DNA of 16,535 nt. Source: Flavobacterium psychrophilum (lineage in GTDB: Bacteria; Bacteroidota; Bacteroidia; Flavobacteriales; Flavobacteriaceae). The stretch covers positions 1-16,535 of the forward strand of contig CAMCVA010000018.1 of the NCBI GenBank assembly GCA_945879625.1, read 5' to 3'. The notes beneath the pieces were generated by a model. The model was not told the origin of the DNA. It did no database searches and saw only the letters and a program-made list of their open reading frames with translations. Below, one piece after another: positions 8,006 to 14,786 of this stretch (position 1 is the stretch's first letter; every line of letters starts with the position of its first letter). Both the position numbers and the translations under genes were made by a program.

Positions 8006-9347
8006 AATCAGCAAAGGCCTCATTCAACAACTCGAGCAATTCATTCAAGAAAAGAATGATGATCAACTGGAATTGTTGTTGAATGATCTACACCACGCTG
8101 ATATTGCCGAGATTTTAGAAGAGTTAGATTTTGACGAAGCCACCTATATTTTCAAGGTGTTGGATTCTGAGAAAACAGCCGAAATCTTGCTGGAATTAGA
8201 AGAGGACCTCCGCGAAAACATCTTGAGTCGCCTCTCTCCCAAAGAAATTGCCGAAGAATTAGATGAACTCGAAACCAATGATGCGGCTGATATTATCGCC
8301 GAGCTTTCCAGAGACCGTAAAGAAGAAGTAATTTCGGAGTTGCTAGACGTAGAACACGCCAAAGACATTGTCGAATTGTTGCGTTACGACGAAGACACTG
8401 CCGGAGGGATTATGCACAAGGAGTTGGTAAAAGTAAATGAAAACTGGAACGTGCTCACCTGTGTCAAAGAAATGCGCATCCAAGCCGAAAACATCTCCCG
8501 CGTACATTCTATCTATGTAGTCGACGACGAAGATCGATTAAAAGGGCGTTTGTCCTTAAAAGATTTATTGACTACCTCGACCAAAACCCCCATTAGCCAA
8601 GTATACATTAGTAAACTAAATTACGTAAAAGTACATACCGACGACGTTGAGGTAGCCCGTATCATGCAAAAGTATGACTTGGAGGCCATTCCTGTAGTCG
8701 ACGAGTTGGGCCGATTGGTAGGCCGTATTACCATTGATGATATCGTAGACGTAATCAAGGACGAAGCCGACAAAGATTACCAGTTGGCGGCGGGTATCTC
8801 CCAAGACGTAGAAGCCGATGATAGCATCATCGAATTAACCAAAGCGCGTTTGCCTTGGCTCGTATTAGCTTTGCTCGGTGGATTTATTACCGTAAAAGTA
8901 TTGGGGCTGTTTGAAGGCGCCATGCTCAACCACGGCAACTTATTTTTCTTCACCCCGCTTATTGCCGCGATGGCCGGAAACGTGGGCGTTCAATCTTCGG
9001 CGATTATCGTGCAAGGTTTGGCCAACGACACCTTGAGCGGTTCCATTATCAACCGCTTGCTCAAAGAAGTTTCCTTGAGCTTACTCAATGGCGTAATTTT
9101 GGCCGCTATTTTATTTGTAGGCAGTCATTTTCTGCTCAATGTAGAAGTAATTGTCGGAATAATTGTAACCATTGCATTGGTCTCCGTAATTATTATTGCC
9201 TCGCTCATTGGTACCTTTATCCCGTTATTACTCGACAAATTTGGCATCGATCCTGCCTTGGCCACCGGACCTTTTATCACCACGAGCAACGACATTTGTG
9301 GAATTCTAATCTACTTTTCTATTGCCAAGTTAATATTGGGATTCTAA
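7995..9347 (+). CDS. mgtE: MgtE family magnesium transporter
   Basis: A 450-aa inner-membrane Mg2+ channel. Cytoplasmic parts come first: an acidic helical MgtE-N domain (about 1-130, rich in the repeating [15 protein letters not shown] type) and two CBS domains (about 137-200 and 203-262) that sense Mg2+ and close the pore. A connecting helix and five membrane helices follow from about 286. Conserved pore elements include AGNVGVQSS (327-335) and TTSNDICG, with D433 corresponding to the ion-binding Asp known from Thermus MgtE. The ATG lies inside the end of rsmA (11-nt overlap), suggesting translational coupling. All key residues are present. Regulation is expected to be mainly allosteric through the CBS/N domains; no Mg2+ riboswitch has room upstream. 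Confidence 0.95.
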   Translation: MEFKISKGLIQQLEQFIQEKNDDQLELLLNDLHHADIAEILEELDFDEATYIFKVLDSEKTAEILLELEEDLRENILSRLSPKEIAEELDELETNDAADIIAELSRDRKEEVISELLDVEHAKDIVELLRYDEDTAGGIMHKELVKVNENWNVLTCVKEMRIQAENISRVHSIYVVDDEDRLKGRLSLKDLLTTSTKTPISQVYISKLNYVKVHTDDVEVARIMQKYDLEAIPVVDELGRLVGRITIDDIVDVIKDEADKDYQLAAGISQDVEADDSIIELTKARLPWLVLALLGGFITVKVLGLFEGAMLNHGNLFFFTPLIAAMAGNVGVQSSAIIVQGLANDTLSGSIINRLLKEVSLSLLNGVILAAILFVGSHFLLNVEVIVGIIVTIALVSVIIIASLIGTFIPLLLDKFGIDPALATGPFITTSNDICGILIYFSIAKLILGF

Positions 9348-9440
9348 GTTCGGGCATTCCCTGTTCAGGTCGCGCTGTCCGTTGTATTTTTTGCTCCGGC
9401 TAGCCTACACAAAAGGATGCCACTACCATCGCTAATGCGC
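9348..9440. repeat. Probable dispersed Flavobacterium-type intergenic repeat
   Basis: The spacer after mgtE begins with GTTCGGGCATTCCC. It then has TTTTTTGCTCCGGC, a perfect 8-bp palindrome GGCTAGCC, CACAAAAGGAT, and ends CATCGCTAATGCG. From memory, very similar modules (TTCGGGC..TTCC, CTTTCCGC.TAT.TTTTG.TCCGGC, ACAAAAGGAT, ATC.CTAACGC) recur between genes in Flavobacterium genomes. Only one copy lies in this window, so repeat status rests on recall. The TTTTGC/ACAAAA arms and inner palindrome could fold and may terminate the rsmA-mgtE transcript. No protein-coding potential is apparent. Confidence 0.5.
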
Positions 9441-9460
9441 CCAAACAACAAAAACACGCT

Positions 9461-10828
9461 ATGGATTTTTCATCAATCAAAATTCTCCACCTCGACAGCA
9501 ACCATTCCTATTTGTGGGACACGCTCGAATCCTTGGGTTTTTCCAATACCGCTGATTACACTTCGTCCAAAGCCGAAATCATGGCTCGCATGCCCGAATA
9601 CCACGGTATCGTAATCCGCAGCCGTTTCCCCATTGACCAAGCATTTATTGATAGCGCTACTCAGCTGCAGTTTATCGCTCGAGTAGGAGCCGGCCTCGAA
9701 AGCATCGATTGCGAATACGCCCAAGAAAAAAATATCACCCTCATTGCGGCACCCGAAGGGAACAGCAATGCCGTGGGCGAACACGCCTTGGGTATGCTAC
9801 TCAATTTGTTCAATAACTTGAATCAGGCCAATGCGCAAATTCGCCAAGGAGTTTGGCAACGCGAAGGCAATCGTGGCCATGAACTCGAAGGAAAAACCAT
9901 CGGACTCATTGGCTACGGCAGTATGGGAAAATCATTTGCCAAAAAACTCTCCGGTTTTGATGTGAAAGTCCTTTGCCACGATATTCAAGAAAATATAGGC
10001 GATGCCCATGCCCAACAAGTTTCACTCCAAGAACTGCAACAACAAGCCGATGTGCTCAGTTTGCATGTGCCTTGGACGCCGCTCACGCACCAATTGGTAA
10101 ACAAGAATTTTATTGCATCTTTTGCTAAACCGTTTTGGCTCATCAATACTGCCCGCGGTAAAAACGTAGTCACCGCCGATTTGGTGCAAGCCTTGCAATC
10201 GGGTAAAATTTTAGGCGCTGCCCTCGATGTGTTGGAGTTTGAGAAAAGTTCCTTTGAAACCTTGTTTCAGGATAATGCCACCGAAATTCCGGCGGCCTTT
10301 CAATCCTTATTGGCCATGCCCAACGTATTGCTTTCGCCGCACATTGCCGGTTGGACGCACGAAAGCCACCTCAAATTGGCCCAAGTAATTGTGGCCAAGA
10401 TCAAACAAAAGTATTCGGATAAAAAAACGGATGTTGAAATACCTGCAAAAGTTACCGGAATTGGCGGAATCTTTTTCAAGTCAACCAATTCAAAAGAACT
10501 AGTCGAATGGTACCGCACAAATTTGGGACTAGTCACCGACGATTACGGCTCAACATTTTGGTGGAAAGACAATGACGGAAATAAATGTGCTACACAATGG
10601 TCACCTTTTAGTGATCAAACCAACTACTTTTCTCCGAGCGATAAACCTTTTATGCAAAATTTTCGAGTACAAAATTTAGCATTGTTAGTACAAGAATTAG
10701 AAGCAAAAGGAATAAAGCAAGTTGGGGAATCTCAAACCTTTGAATACGGCACTTTTGCTTGGATTATGGATCCAGAAGGCAATAAAATTGAACTTTGGGA
10801 ACCCATTGACCAAGTATTTTTAACGTAA
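9461..10828 (+). CDS. D-2-hydroxyacid dehydrogenase fused to VOC (glyoxalase-like) domain
   Basis: A 455-aa two-domain protein. Residues 1 to about 320 form an NAD(P)-dependent D-2-hydroxyacid dehydrogenase (phosphoglycerate dehydrogenase-like): substrate loop near RVGAGLESID (74-83), nucleotide-binding GYGSMG (151-156), catalytic R232 in INTARGK, E259, and H294 in SPHIAGW. Residues from about 331 form a VOC domain: VTGIGGIFFKS, then EWYRTNLGL and the final DPEGNKIELWEP. The first two metal-ligand positions usual in glyoxalase I (His/Gln/Glu) appear to be Gly/Phe and Asn/Phe here, while the final Glu is kept, so metal catalysis is doubtful. No in-frame ATG lies at the junction, so the VOC part has no obvious start of its own. 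G+C falls from about 49% to 38% (hand count) across the junction. Substrate unknown; serA is only a possible name. Confidence 0.85.
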   Translation: MDFSSIKILHLDSNHSYLWDTLESLGFSNTADYTSSKAEIMARMPEYHGIVIRSRFPIDQAFIDSATQLQFIARVGAGLESIDCEYAQEKNITLIAAPEGNSNAVGEHALGMLLNLFNNLNQANAQIRQGVWQREGNRGHELEGKTIGLIGYGSMGKSFAKKLSGFDVKVLCHDIQENIGDAHAQQVSLQELQQQADVLSLHVPWTPLTHQLVNKNFIASFAKPFWLINTARGKNVVTADLVQALQSGKILGAALDVLEFEKSSFETLFQDNATEIPAAFQSLLAMPNVLLSPHIAGWTHESHLKLAQVIVAKIKQKYSDKKTDVEIPAKVTGIGGIFFKSTNSKELVEWYRTNLGLVTDDYGSTFWWKDNDGNKCATQWSPFSDQTNYFSPSDKPFMQNFRVQNLALLVQELEAKGIKQVGESQTFEYGTFAWIMDPEGNKIELWEPIDQVFLT

Positions 10829-10869
10829 CATTATCCAAAAACACCACAAAATCACAATCGATTTCTGTG

Positions 10870-10877
10870 TATCTTTG
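10870..10877 (+). promoter_or_regulatory. Probable promoter -7 element of the bacilliredoxin gene
   Basis: TATCTTTG matches TAnnTTTG exactly and lies 44 bp before the ATG at 10922, predicting a leader of about 38 nt. No TTG is present at the -33 distance. The leader ends in an A-rich run before the start codon, as is usual for Bacteroidota translation initiation. Confidence 0.55.
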
Positions 10878-10921
10878 TTGCGATTTTTACGTTAATTCCC
10901 TCAATCCAAAAATAAAAAACT

Positions 10922-11332
10922 ATGTATCCAGCAGAAATGGTCAATCCCATGAGAGCCGAACTAACTGATTCGGGCTTCGAAAATTTATATTCCGCAGCCG
11001 ACGTAGATTCGGCTTTAAAAAACGAAGGAACAACCTTGGTTGTCATTAACTCTGTATGCGGTTGCGCAGCACGAAATGCACGTCCAGGTGCCAAAATGAG
11101 TATAGCCGGCGCCAAAAAACCCGATCAGTTGATTACCGTTTTTGCCGGCGTTGATAAAGAAGCGGTAGATGCAGCCCGTCAGCACATGTTTCCTTTTCCA
11201 CCATCGTCGCCTTGCATGGCCTTGTTCAAAAATGGAGAATTGGTACACATGTTAGAGCGCCACCACATTGAAGGTCGTCCAGCTGAATTGATCGCCGAAA
11301 ACTTACAAGACGCCTACGCCGAATATTGCTAG
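10922..11332 (+). CDS. BrxA/BrxB family bacilliredoxin
   Basis: A 136-aa cytoplasmic thiol protein of the BrxA/BrxB (YphP/YqiW, DUF1094) family. In Firmicutes these remove bacillithiol from oxidised proteins. The family hallmark CGC motif is at 46-48 in VINSVCGCAARNARPG, and MFPFPPSSPCMALF and the C-terminal helix are also conserved. The chain ends in a cysteine (C136). Length and start match the family, with the N-terminal MYPAEMVNPMR typical. It has its own promoter element and a strong terminator, so it is probably a single-gene unit. Bacillithiol synthesis genes are not in this window, so the partner thiol is inferred from the family; some Bacteroidota are known to make bacillithiol. Confidence 0.93.
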   Translation: MYPAEMVNPMRAELTDSGFENLYSAADVDSALKNEGTTLVVINSVCGCAARNARPGAKMSIAGAKKPDQLITVFAGVDKEAVDAARQHMFPFPPSSPCMALFKNGELVHMLERHHIEGRPAELIAENLQDAYAEYC

Positions 11333-11347
11333 TCATAGAAATAAAAT

Positions 11348-11378
11348 AAAAAAACCACGCCTATAGCGTGGTTTTTTT
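11348..11378 (+). terminator. Intrinsic terminator after the bacilliredoxin gene
   Basis: A perfect 13-bp stem (seven A, CCACGC / GCGTGG, seven T) has the 5-nt loop CTATA and ends in a T7 run, starting 15 bp after the stop codon. The A-run opposite the T-run makes it able to work in both directions. Confidence 0.88.
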
Positions 11379-11398
11379 GTGGGGTAATTTTGTGTAAA

Positions 11399-11416
11399 TT
11401 GACTTTTTTAAGTCAA
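11399..11416. repeat. Perfect 7-bp inverted repeat upstream of trhO
   Basis: TTGACTT, TTTT, AAGTCAA forms a perfect AT-rich inverted repeat about 60 bp upstream of the trhO promoter and 20 bp after the bacilliredoxin terminator. It could be a regulator site or a small hairpin; there is no T-run to suggest a terminator. Confidence 0.4.
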
Positions 11417-11433
11417 CAAGCTCAATGCCTTTT

Positions 11434-11447
11434 GCCTAACGTTCGGC
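11434..11447. promoter_or_regulatory. Imperfect palindrome just upstream of the trhO promoter
   Basis: GCCTAACGTTCGGC is a 14-bp near-palindrome (12 of 14 positions symmetric, core AACGTT) ending 9 bp before the -33 TTTG of the trhO promoter. Its position suits an operator, but no regulator gene is nearby and it may instead belong to an intergenic repeat. Confidence 0.25.
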
Positions 11448-11456
11448 TGAGGCCCG

Positions 11457-11486
11457 TTTGTTGTTGAAATAAAACCCCTATTTTTG
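11457..11486 (+). promoter_or_regulatory. Bacteroidota-type promoter of trhO
   Basis: A -33 TTTG (11457-11460) is followed after 18 nt by TATTTTTG (11479-11486), a full match to TTTG-N17-23-TAnnTTTG. Predicted transcription start is near 11493, leaving a leader of about 27 nt before the ATG at 11520. Confidence 0.75.
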
Positions 11487-11519
11487 TGCTACATTTTTCT
11501 CACTTAAACTGTTTATAGC

Positions 11520-12875
11520 ATGCAACTGTACAACACCTTAAGCGCAGAAGAAAGAGCCATCATGATTGATGATGCCGGAAAACAAAGACTTACTTTGTCA
11601 TTCTATGCTTATGCGCAAATTTCAAATCCCACACAATTTCGTAATGATTTATTCCTTGCTTGGAACCCACTCGATGTATTAGGAAGAATTTATGTTGCCA
11701 ACGAAGGGATAAATGCCCAACTTTCCTTACCAGCAGATAATTTTTACGCCTTCAAAGACAGCATAGAAGTTTATGATTTCATGAAGGGAATCCGATTGAA
11801 TATTGCTGTAGAGCAAGACGATCTTTCTTTTTTAAAATTGACCATTAAAGTTCGTGATAAAATTGTCGCCGACGGATTAGTGGACGAAACTTTCGATGTC
11901 ACCAATATTGGAATTCACCTAAAAGCAAATGAATTTAATGATTTACTCGAAGATCCAAACACCATTGTGGTCGATATGAGAAATCATTACGAATCGGAAA
12001 TTGGACATTTCACCAATGCTATAAAACCTGACGTAGATACCTTTAGAGAGAGTTTGCCAATTATTGAAAACCAACTTTCCGATCACAAACAAGATAAAAA
12101 ATTATTAATGTATTGCACCGGTGGCATTCGATGTGAAAAAGCAAGCGCCTATTTTAAACACAAAGGTTTTGAAAATGTGTACCAGTTAGAAGGCGGGATC
12201 ATAGAATACACTCGACAAGTAAAAGCCGAAGGCTTACAAAGTAAATTCATTGGTAAAAACTTTGTTTTTGATCAGCGATTAGGGGAAAGAATTACTGACG
12301 ATATCGTTTCGCAATGCCATCAATGTGGCGCTCCTTGCGATGTGCATACGAATTGTGCCAACGAAGGGTGTCATTTATTGTTTATACAATGTGACTCTTG
12401 CAAATCCAATATGGAAGGGTGTTGTTCAACAGAATGCGTGTCGACAATTCACCTTACTGAAGACGAACAAAAAGCCATTCGTAGAGGAATAAAAAATGGA
12501 AATAAAATTTTCAAAAAAGGAAAATCTGACGTTTTAACCTTTAAAAATAATTCCGACACCCAAACTGTTTTTGGAACCAATGAAAAAAAACCAATTGCTG
12601 CGAAAACTCCAAAAATTAAGAAATTGTACATTGGAAAAGGAGAACATTATTTCCCAAAATCTAATATTGGACAATTTTTAATTGAAGAAAATGAAATTAA
12701 TGTTGGCGACCAATTATTGATAAAAGGGGTTACAACGGGAGAACAAAAAATTGAACTTACGGAAATGCTCGTCAATGGAACCGATTCTAAAAAAGCCCTT
12801 GCCGGTGACATTTGTACCCTTAAACTGCCCTTCCGAATTCGATTATCAGACAAATTGTATAAAATCATAGAATAG
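11520..12875 (+). CDS. trhO: Oxygen-dependent tRNA uridine(34) hydroxylase TrhO with extra C-terminal barrel domain
   Basis: TrhO (YceA, UPF0176) hydroxylates U34 of certain tRNAs to 5-hydroxyuridine using O2. This 451-aa protein has the N-terminal acylphosphatase-like part (about 25-120, with RIYVANEGINAQ), a rhodanese domain (about 130-240) with active loop YCTGGIRCEKAS (C199, C205), and the family's Cys-rich segment CHQCGAPC to CCSTEC (266-306), ending in ENGNKIF-like KNGNKIF (326-331). E. coli TrhO (about 350 aa) ends shortly after this. Here a linker (about 334-367) and a further domain (368-451) follow, with pattern GKGEHYFPK, VGDQLLIKG, LAGD and RLSDKLYKI. This resembles the EF-Tu-domain-2-like barrel at the end of U32 peptidase family proteins. 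It has its own promoter and terminator. Confidence 0.92.
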   Translation: MQLYNTLSAEERAIMIDDAGKQRLTLSFYAYAQISNPTQFRNDLFLAWNPLDVLGRIYVANEGINAQLSLPADNFYAFKDSIEVYDFMKGIRLNIAVEQDDLSFLKLTIKVRDKIVADGLVDETFDVTNIGIHLKANEFNDLLEDPNTIVVDMRNHYESEIGHFTNAIKPDVDTFRESLPIIENQLSDHKQDKKLLMYCTGGIRCEKASAYFKHKGFENVYQLEGGIIEYTRQVKAEGLQSKFIGKNFVFDQRLGERITDDIVSQCHQCGAPCDVHTNCANEGCHLLFIQCDSCKSNMEGCCSTECVSTIHLTEDEQKAIRRGIKNGNKIFKKGKSDVLTFKNNSDTQTVFGTNEKKPIAAKTPKIKKLYIGKGEHYFPKSNIGQFLIEENEINVGDQLLIKGVTTGEQKIELTEMLVNGTDSKKALAGDICTLKLPFRIRLSDKLYKIIE

Positions 12876-12891
12876 CTATTTAAATTAATTT

Positions 12892-12930
12892 GAAAAACCG
12901 CTATCACTACTATTGTTATGGCGGTTTTTC
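12892..12930 (+). terminator. Intrinsic terminator after trhO
   Basis: A perfect 10-bp inverted repeat GAAAAACCGC / GCGGTTTTTC with a 19-nt loop begins 17 bp after the trhO stop. The right arm supplies a T5 run. The long loop makes it less compact than the bacilliredoxin terminator, but position and arms fit. Confidence 0.7.
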
Positions 12931-12940
12931 TATTTTAGAT

Positions 12941-12967
12941 AAAGTTTAAAGTTTTAAAGTTTTAAAC
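12941..12967. repeat. Short A/T-rich tandem repeat (AAAGTTTT units)
   Basis: Three consecutive units AAAGTTT, AAAGTTTT, AAAGTTTT plus a partial AAAC occupy this stretch between the trhO terminator and ricT. They lie just upstream of the candidate ricT promoter element, so unit number could change its context. Confidence 0.55.
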
Positions 12968-12982
12968 CTAAAATTAAAATAA

Positions 12983-12990
12983 TATCTTTA
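12983..12990 (+). promoter_or_regulatory. Weak candidate -7 element for ricT-gldH-PBP
   Basis: TATCTTTA differs from TAnnTTTG only at the last base and is 54 bp before the ricT ATG. No -33 TTG is seen. It is the best candidate in the 169-bp gap between trhO and ricT but is not secure. Confidence 0.3.
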
Positions 12991-13044
12991 CACATTAATC
13001 GTTATGAACTTACGTTGTGCTAGTCACGACACCACAATATAATT

Positions 13045-14313
13045 ATGGCATGTACAAGTTGTTCAACTTCAGATGGCGGAGCGCCTAAAGGTTGTAAAAA
13101 TAATGGGACTTGCGGCACCGATAGCTGCAACAAACTAACGGTCTTCGACTGGCTTTCCAACATGAGTTTGCCTAATGGTGAAGCTCCGTTTGACTGCGTT
13201 GAAGTGCGTTTTAAGAATGGTAGAAAAGAATTTTATAGAAATACCGAAAAACTAACCTTAAGCATTGGAGACATTGTAGCTACAGAATCTTCTCCAGGGC
13301 ACGATGTTGGGATTGTAACTTTAACTGGTGAATTGGTAAAAATTCAAATGAAGAAGAAAGGGGTCAATCACACTAGCCCAGAAATTCTAAAAATGTACCG
13401 AAAAGCATCTCAAAGGGACATCGATATTTGGTCGGCAGCCAGAGACAAAGAAGAGCCAATGAAAGTTCGAGCTCGAGAATTGGCAATTGCTCAAAAACTA
13501 GAAATGAAAATTTCTGATATTGAATTTCAAGGTGACGGATTAAAAGCGACCTTTTATTATACAGCCGAAGCAAGAATAGATTTCCGTTTGTTAATCAAGG
13601 ATTTTGCCAAAGAATTCAACACCAGAATTGAAATGAAGCAAGTTGGTTTTCGTCAGGAAGCCTCCAGATTAGGCGGCATTGGTTCGTGCGGAAGAGAATT
13701 GTGTTGTTCTACTTGGTTAACCGATTTTAGAAGTGTAAATACTTCAGCGGCACGTTACCAGCAGTTGTCGCTTAATCCTCAAAAATTAGCTGGACAGTGT
13801 GGCAAATTGAAATGTTGTTTGAATTATGAGTTGGATACGTACATGGATGCGCTAAAAACCTTCCCTGACTTTGATACTAAATTGAGTACCGAAAAAGGAG
13901 ATGCCGTTTGTCAAAAACAAGATATTTTTAAAGGGTTAATGTGGTTTGCCTACACTAATAATTTTGCCAATTGGCATGTATTAAAAATCGACCAGGTTAG
14001 AGAAATTATGGCGGAAAATAAATTGAAAAACAAAGTTTCTTCTCTTGAAGATTTTGCTTTAGAAATTGTTTCTGAACCTGAAAAAGATTTCAATAATGCC
14101 ATGGGACAAGAAAGTCTTACGAGATTTGATCAACCTAAGAAAAAGAAAAAACCAAATAGAAATAACAAACGCCCCGGTGAAAATGTAATAGTGGCAAACA
14201 ATAATAATAAACCACAGCAGCAAAAAAACCAGGGAAAACCGTTTGGAAATAACAAAATCAGACCTAACGAAAATACCATTAAACCCAATATTAATAATGA
14301 GCCTAAAGAGTAG
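13045..14313 (+). CDS. ricT: PSP1 domain protein RicT (YaaT) with long basic tail
   Basis: RicT (YaaT) in Bacillus subtilis forms an iron-sulfur-carrying complex with RicA and RicF that steers mRNA processing by RNase Y and affects sporulation and biofilm. This protein has 422 aa, versus about 275 in Bacillus. The N-terminus is cysteine-rich (C3, C6, C17, C23, C28). The PSP1 core contains the signature cysteines SCGRELCC (C215, C220, C221) and QCGKLKCCLNYE (C252, C257, C258), which fit cluster binding. From about residue 364 the tail is low-complexity, rich in Lys, Asn and Gln, with repeated RPGEN/RPNEN pieces, probably disordered and possibly RNA-binding (inference). Its 3' end overlaps gldH by 17 nt. 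RicA and RicF are not in the window. Confidence 0.9.
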   Translation: MACTSCSTSDGGAPKGCKNNGTCGTDSCNKLTVFDWLSNMSLPNGEAPFDCVEVRFKNGRKEFYRNTEKLTLSIGDIVATESSPGHDVGIVTLTGELVKIQMKKKGVNHTSPEILKMYRKASQRDIDIWSAARDKEEPMKVRARELAIAQKLEMKISDIEFQGDGLKATFYYTAEARIDFRLLIKDFAKEFNTRIEMKQVGFRQEASRLGGIGSCGRELCCSTWLTDFRSVNTSAARYQQLSLNPQKLAGQCGKLKCCLNYELDTYMDALKTFPDFDTKLSTEKGDAVCQKQDIFKGLMWFAYTNNFANWHVLKIDQVREIMAENKLKNKVSSLEDFALEIVSEPEKDFNNAMGQESLTRFDQPKKKKKPNRNNKRPGENVIVANNNNKPQQQKNQGKPFGNNKIRPNENTIKPNINNEPKE

Positions 14314-14782
14314 CATTCTTTTAATTATTATTGCCGGACTCTACATTTCTTGCGATAAAAAAAGAGTCTTTGACGAATACCAGTCAGTTGGTAGCGCATG
14401 GAATATGAAAAAAGAAGTCGTTTTTGAACTTCCAAAAATGGATACATTAAAAAAATATAATTTGTTTATTAACCTTCGGGCAAATGACGATTATAAATTT
14501 AATAATCTGTTTTTAATTGTTTCCCTTGAGCAACCAAATGGACTTACCAAAGTAGATACACTAGAATATGAAATGGCCGATGTAGATGGCACTCTTCTTG
14601 GCGAAGGCTTTAGCGACATAAAAGAAAGTAAATTGTATTACAAAGAAAGTGTGAAATTTAAAGCTTCAGAAAACAATAAGATTCACATCAAACAAGCAGT
14701 ACGCCAAACAGGAAAAATAGAGGGCGTTCAAGATTTAGAGGGAATTACTGAAATTGGTTTTAGAGTGGAATCATTAGAATAA
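14297..14782 (+). CDS. gldH: Gliding motility lipoprotein GldH
   Basis: GldH is a lipoprotein required for gliding motility in Flavobacterium johnsoniae and is linked to type IX secretion; its exact job is unknown. The 161-aa product starts MSLKSSILLIIIAG, with lipobox LYISC placing the lipidated cysteine at residue 19. The rest is a soluble beta-rich domain including SVGSAWNMKKEVVFELPKMD and NLFINLRANDDYKFNNLFL, as in family members. The open frame extends 18 codons further upstream, but the ATG at 14297 is chosen because it begins the lipoprotein signal. That start lies inside the end of ricT (17-nt overlap), so translation is probably coupled. The PBP gene follows after 4 bp. Its presence implies the organism is capable of, or descended from, gliding relatives. 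Confidence 0.92.
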   Translation: MSLKSSILLIIIAGLYISCDKKRVFDEYQSVGSAWNMKKEVVFELPKMDTLKKYNLFINLRANDDYKFNNLFLIVSLEQPNGLTKVDTLEYEMADVDGTLLGEGFSDIKESKLYYKESVKFKASENNKIHIKQAVRQTGKIEGVQDLEGITEIGFRVESLE

Positions 14783-14786
14783 TAGT

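Noticed and set aside
8144..8368. Serine-rich open frame antisense to mgtE
   Set aside because: It is the mirror of the acidic Glu/Asp/Leu-rich MgtE-N domain; the Ser richness comes from reverse reading of GAA/GAT codons.
9417..9614. 65-codon open frame overlapping the start of the dehydrogenase
   Set aside because: It runs in another frame over the dehydrogenase start and the repeat-like spacer, and matches no known family.
11434..11475. Possible integron attC site
   Set aside because: One core-like GCCTAAC is present but no matching GTTRRRY partner at a suitable distance and no integrase or cassette array; kept only as a low-weight structural finding.
14243..14296. In-frame 18-codon upstream extension of gldH
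   Set aside because: It would put the lipoprotein signal too far from the N-terminus and lies within coding ricT tail sequence; the start at 14297 gives a proper lipobox.
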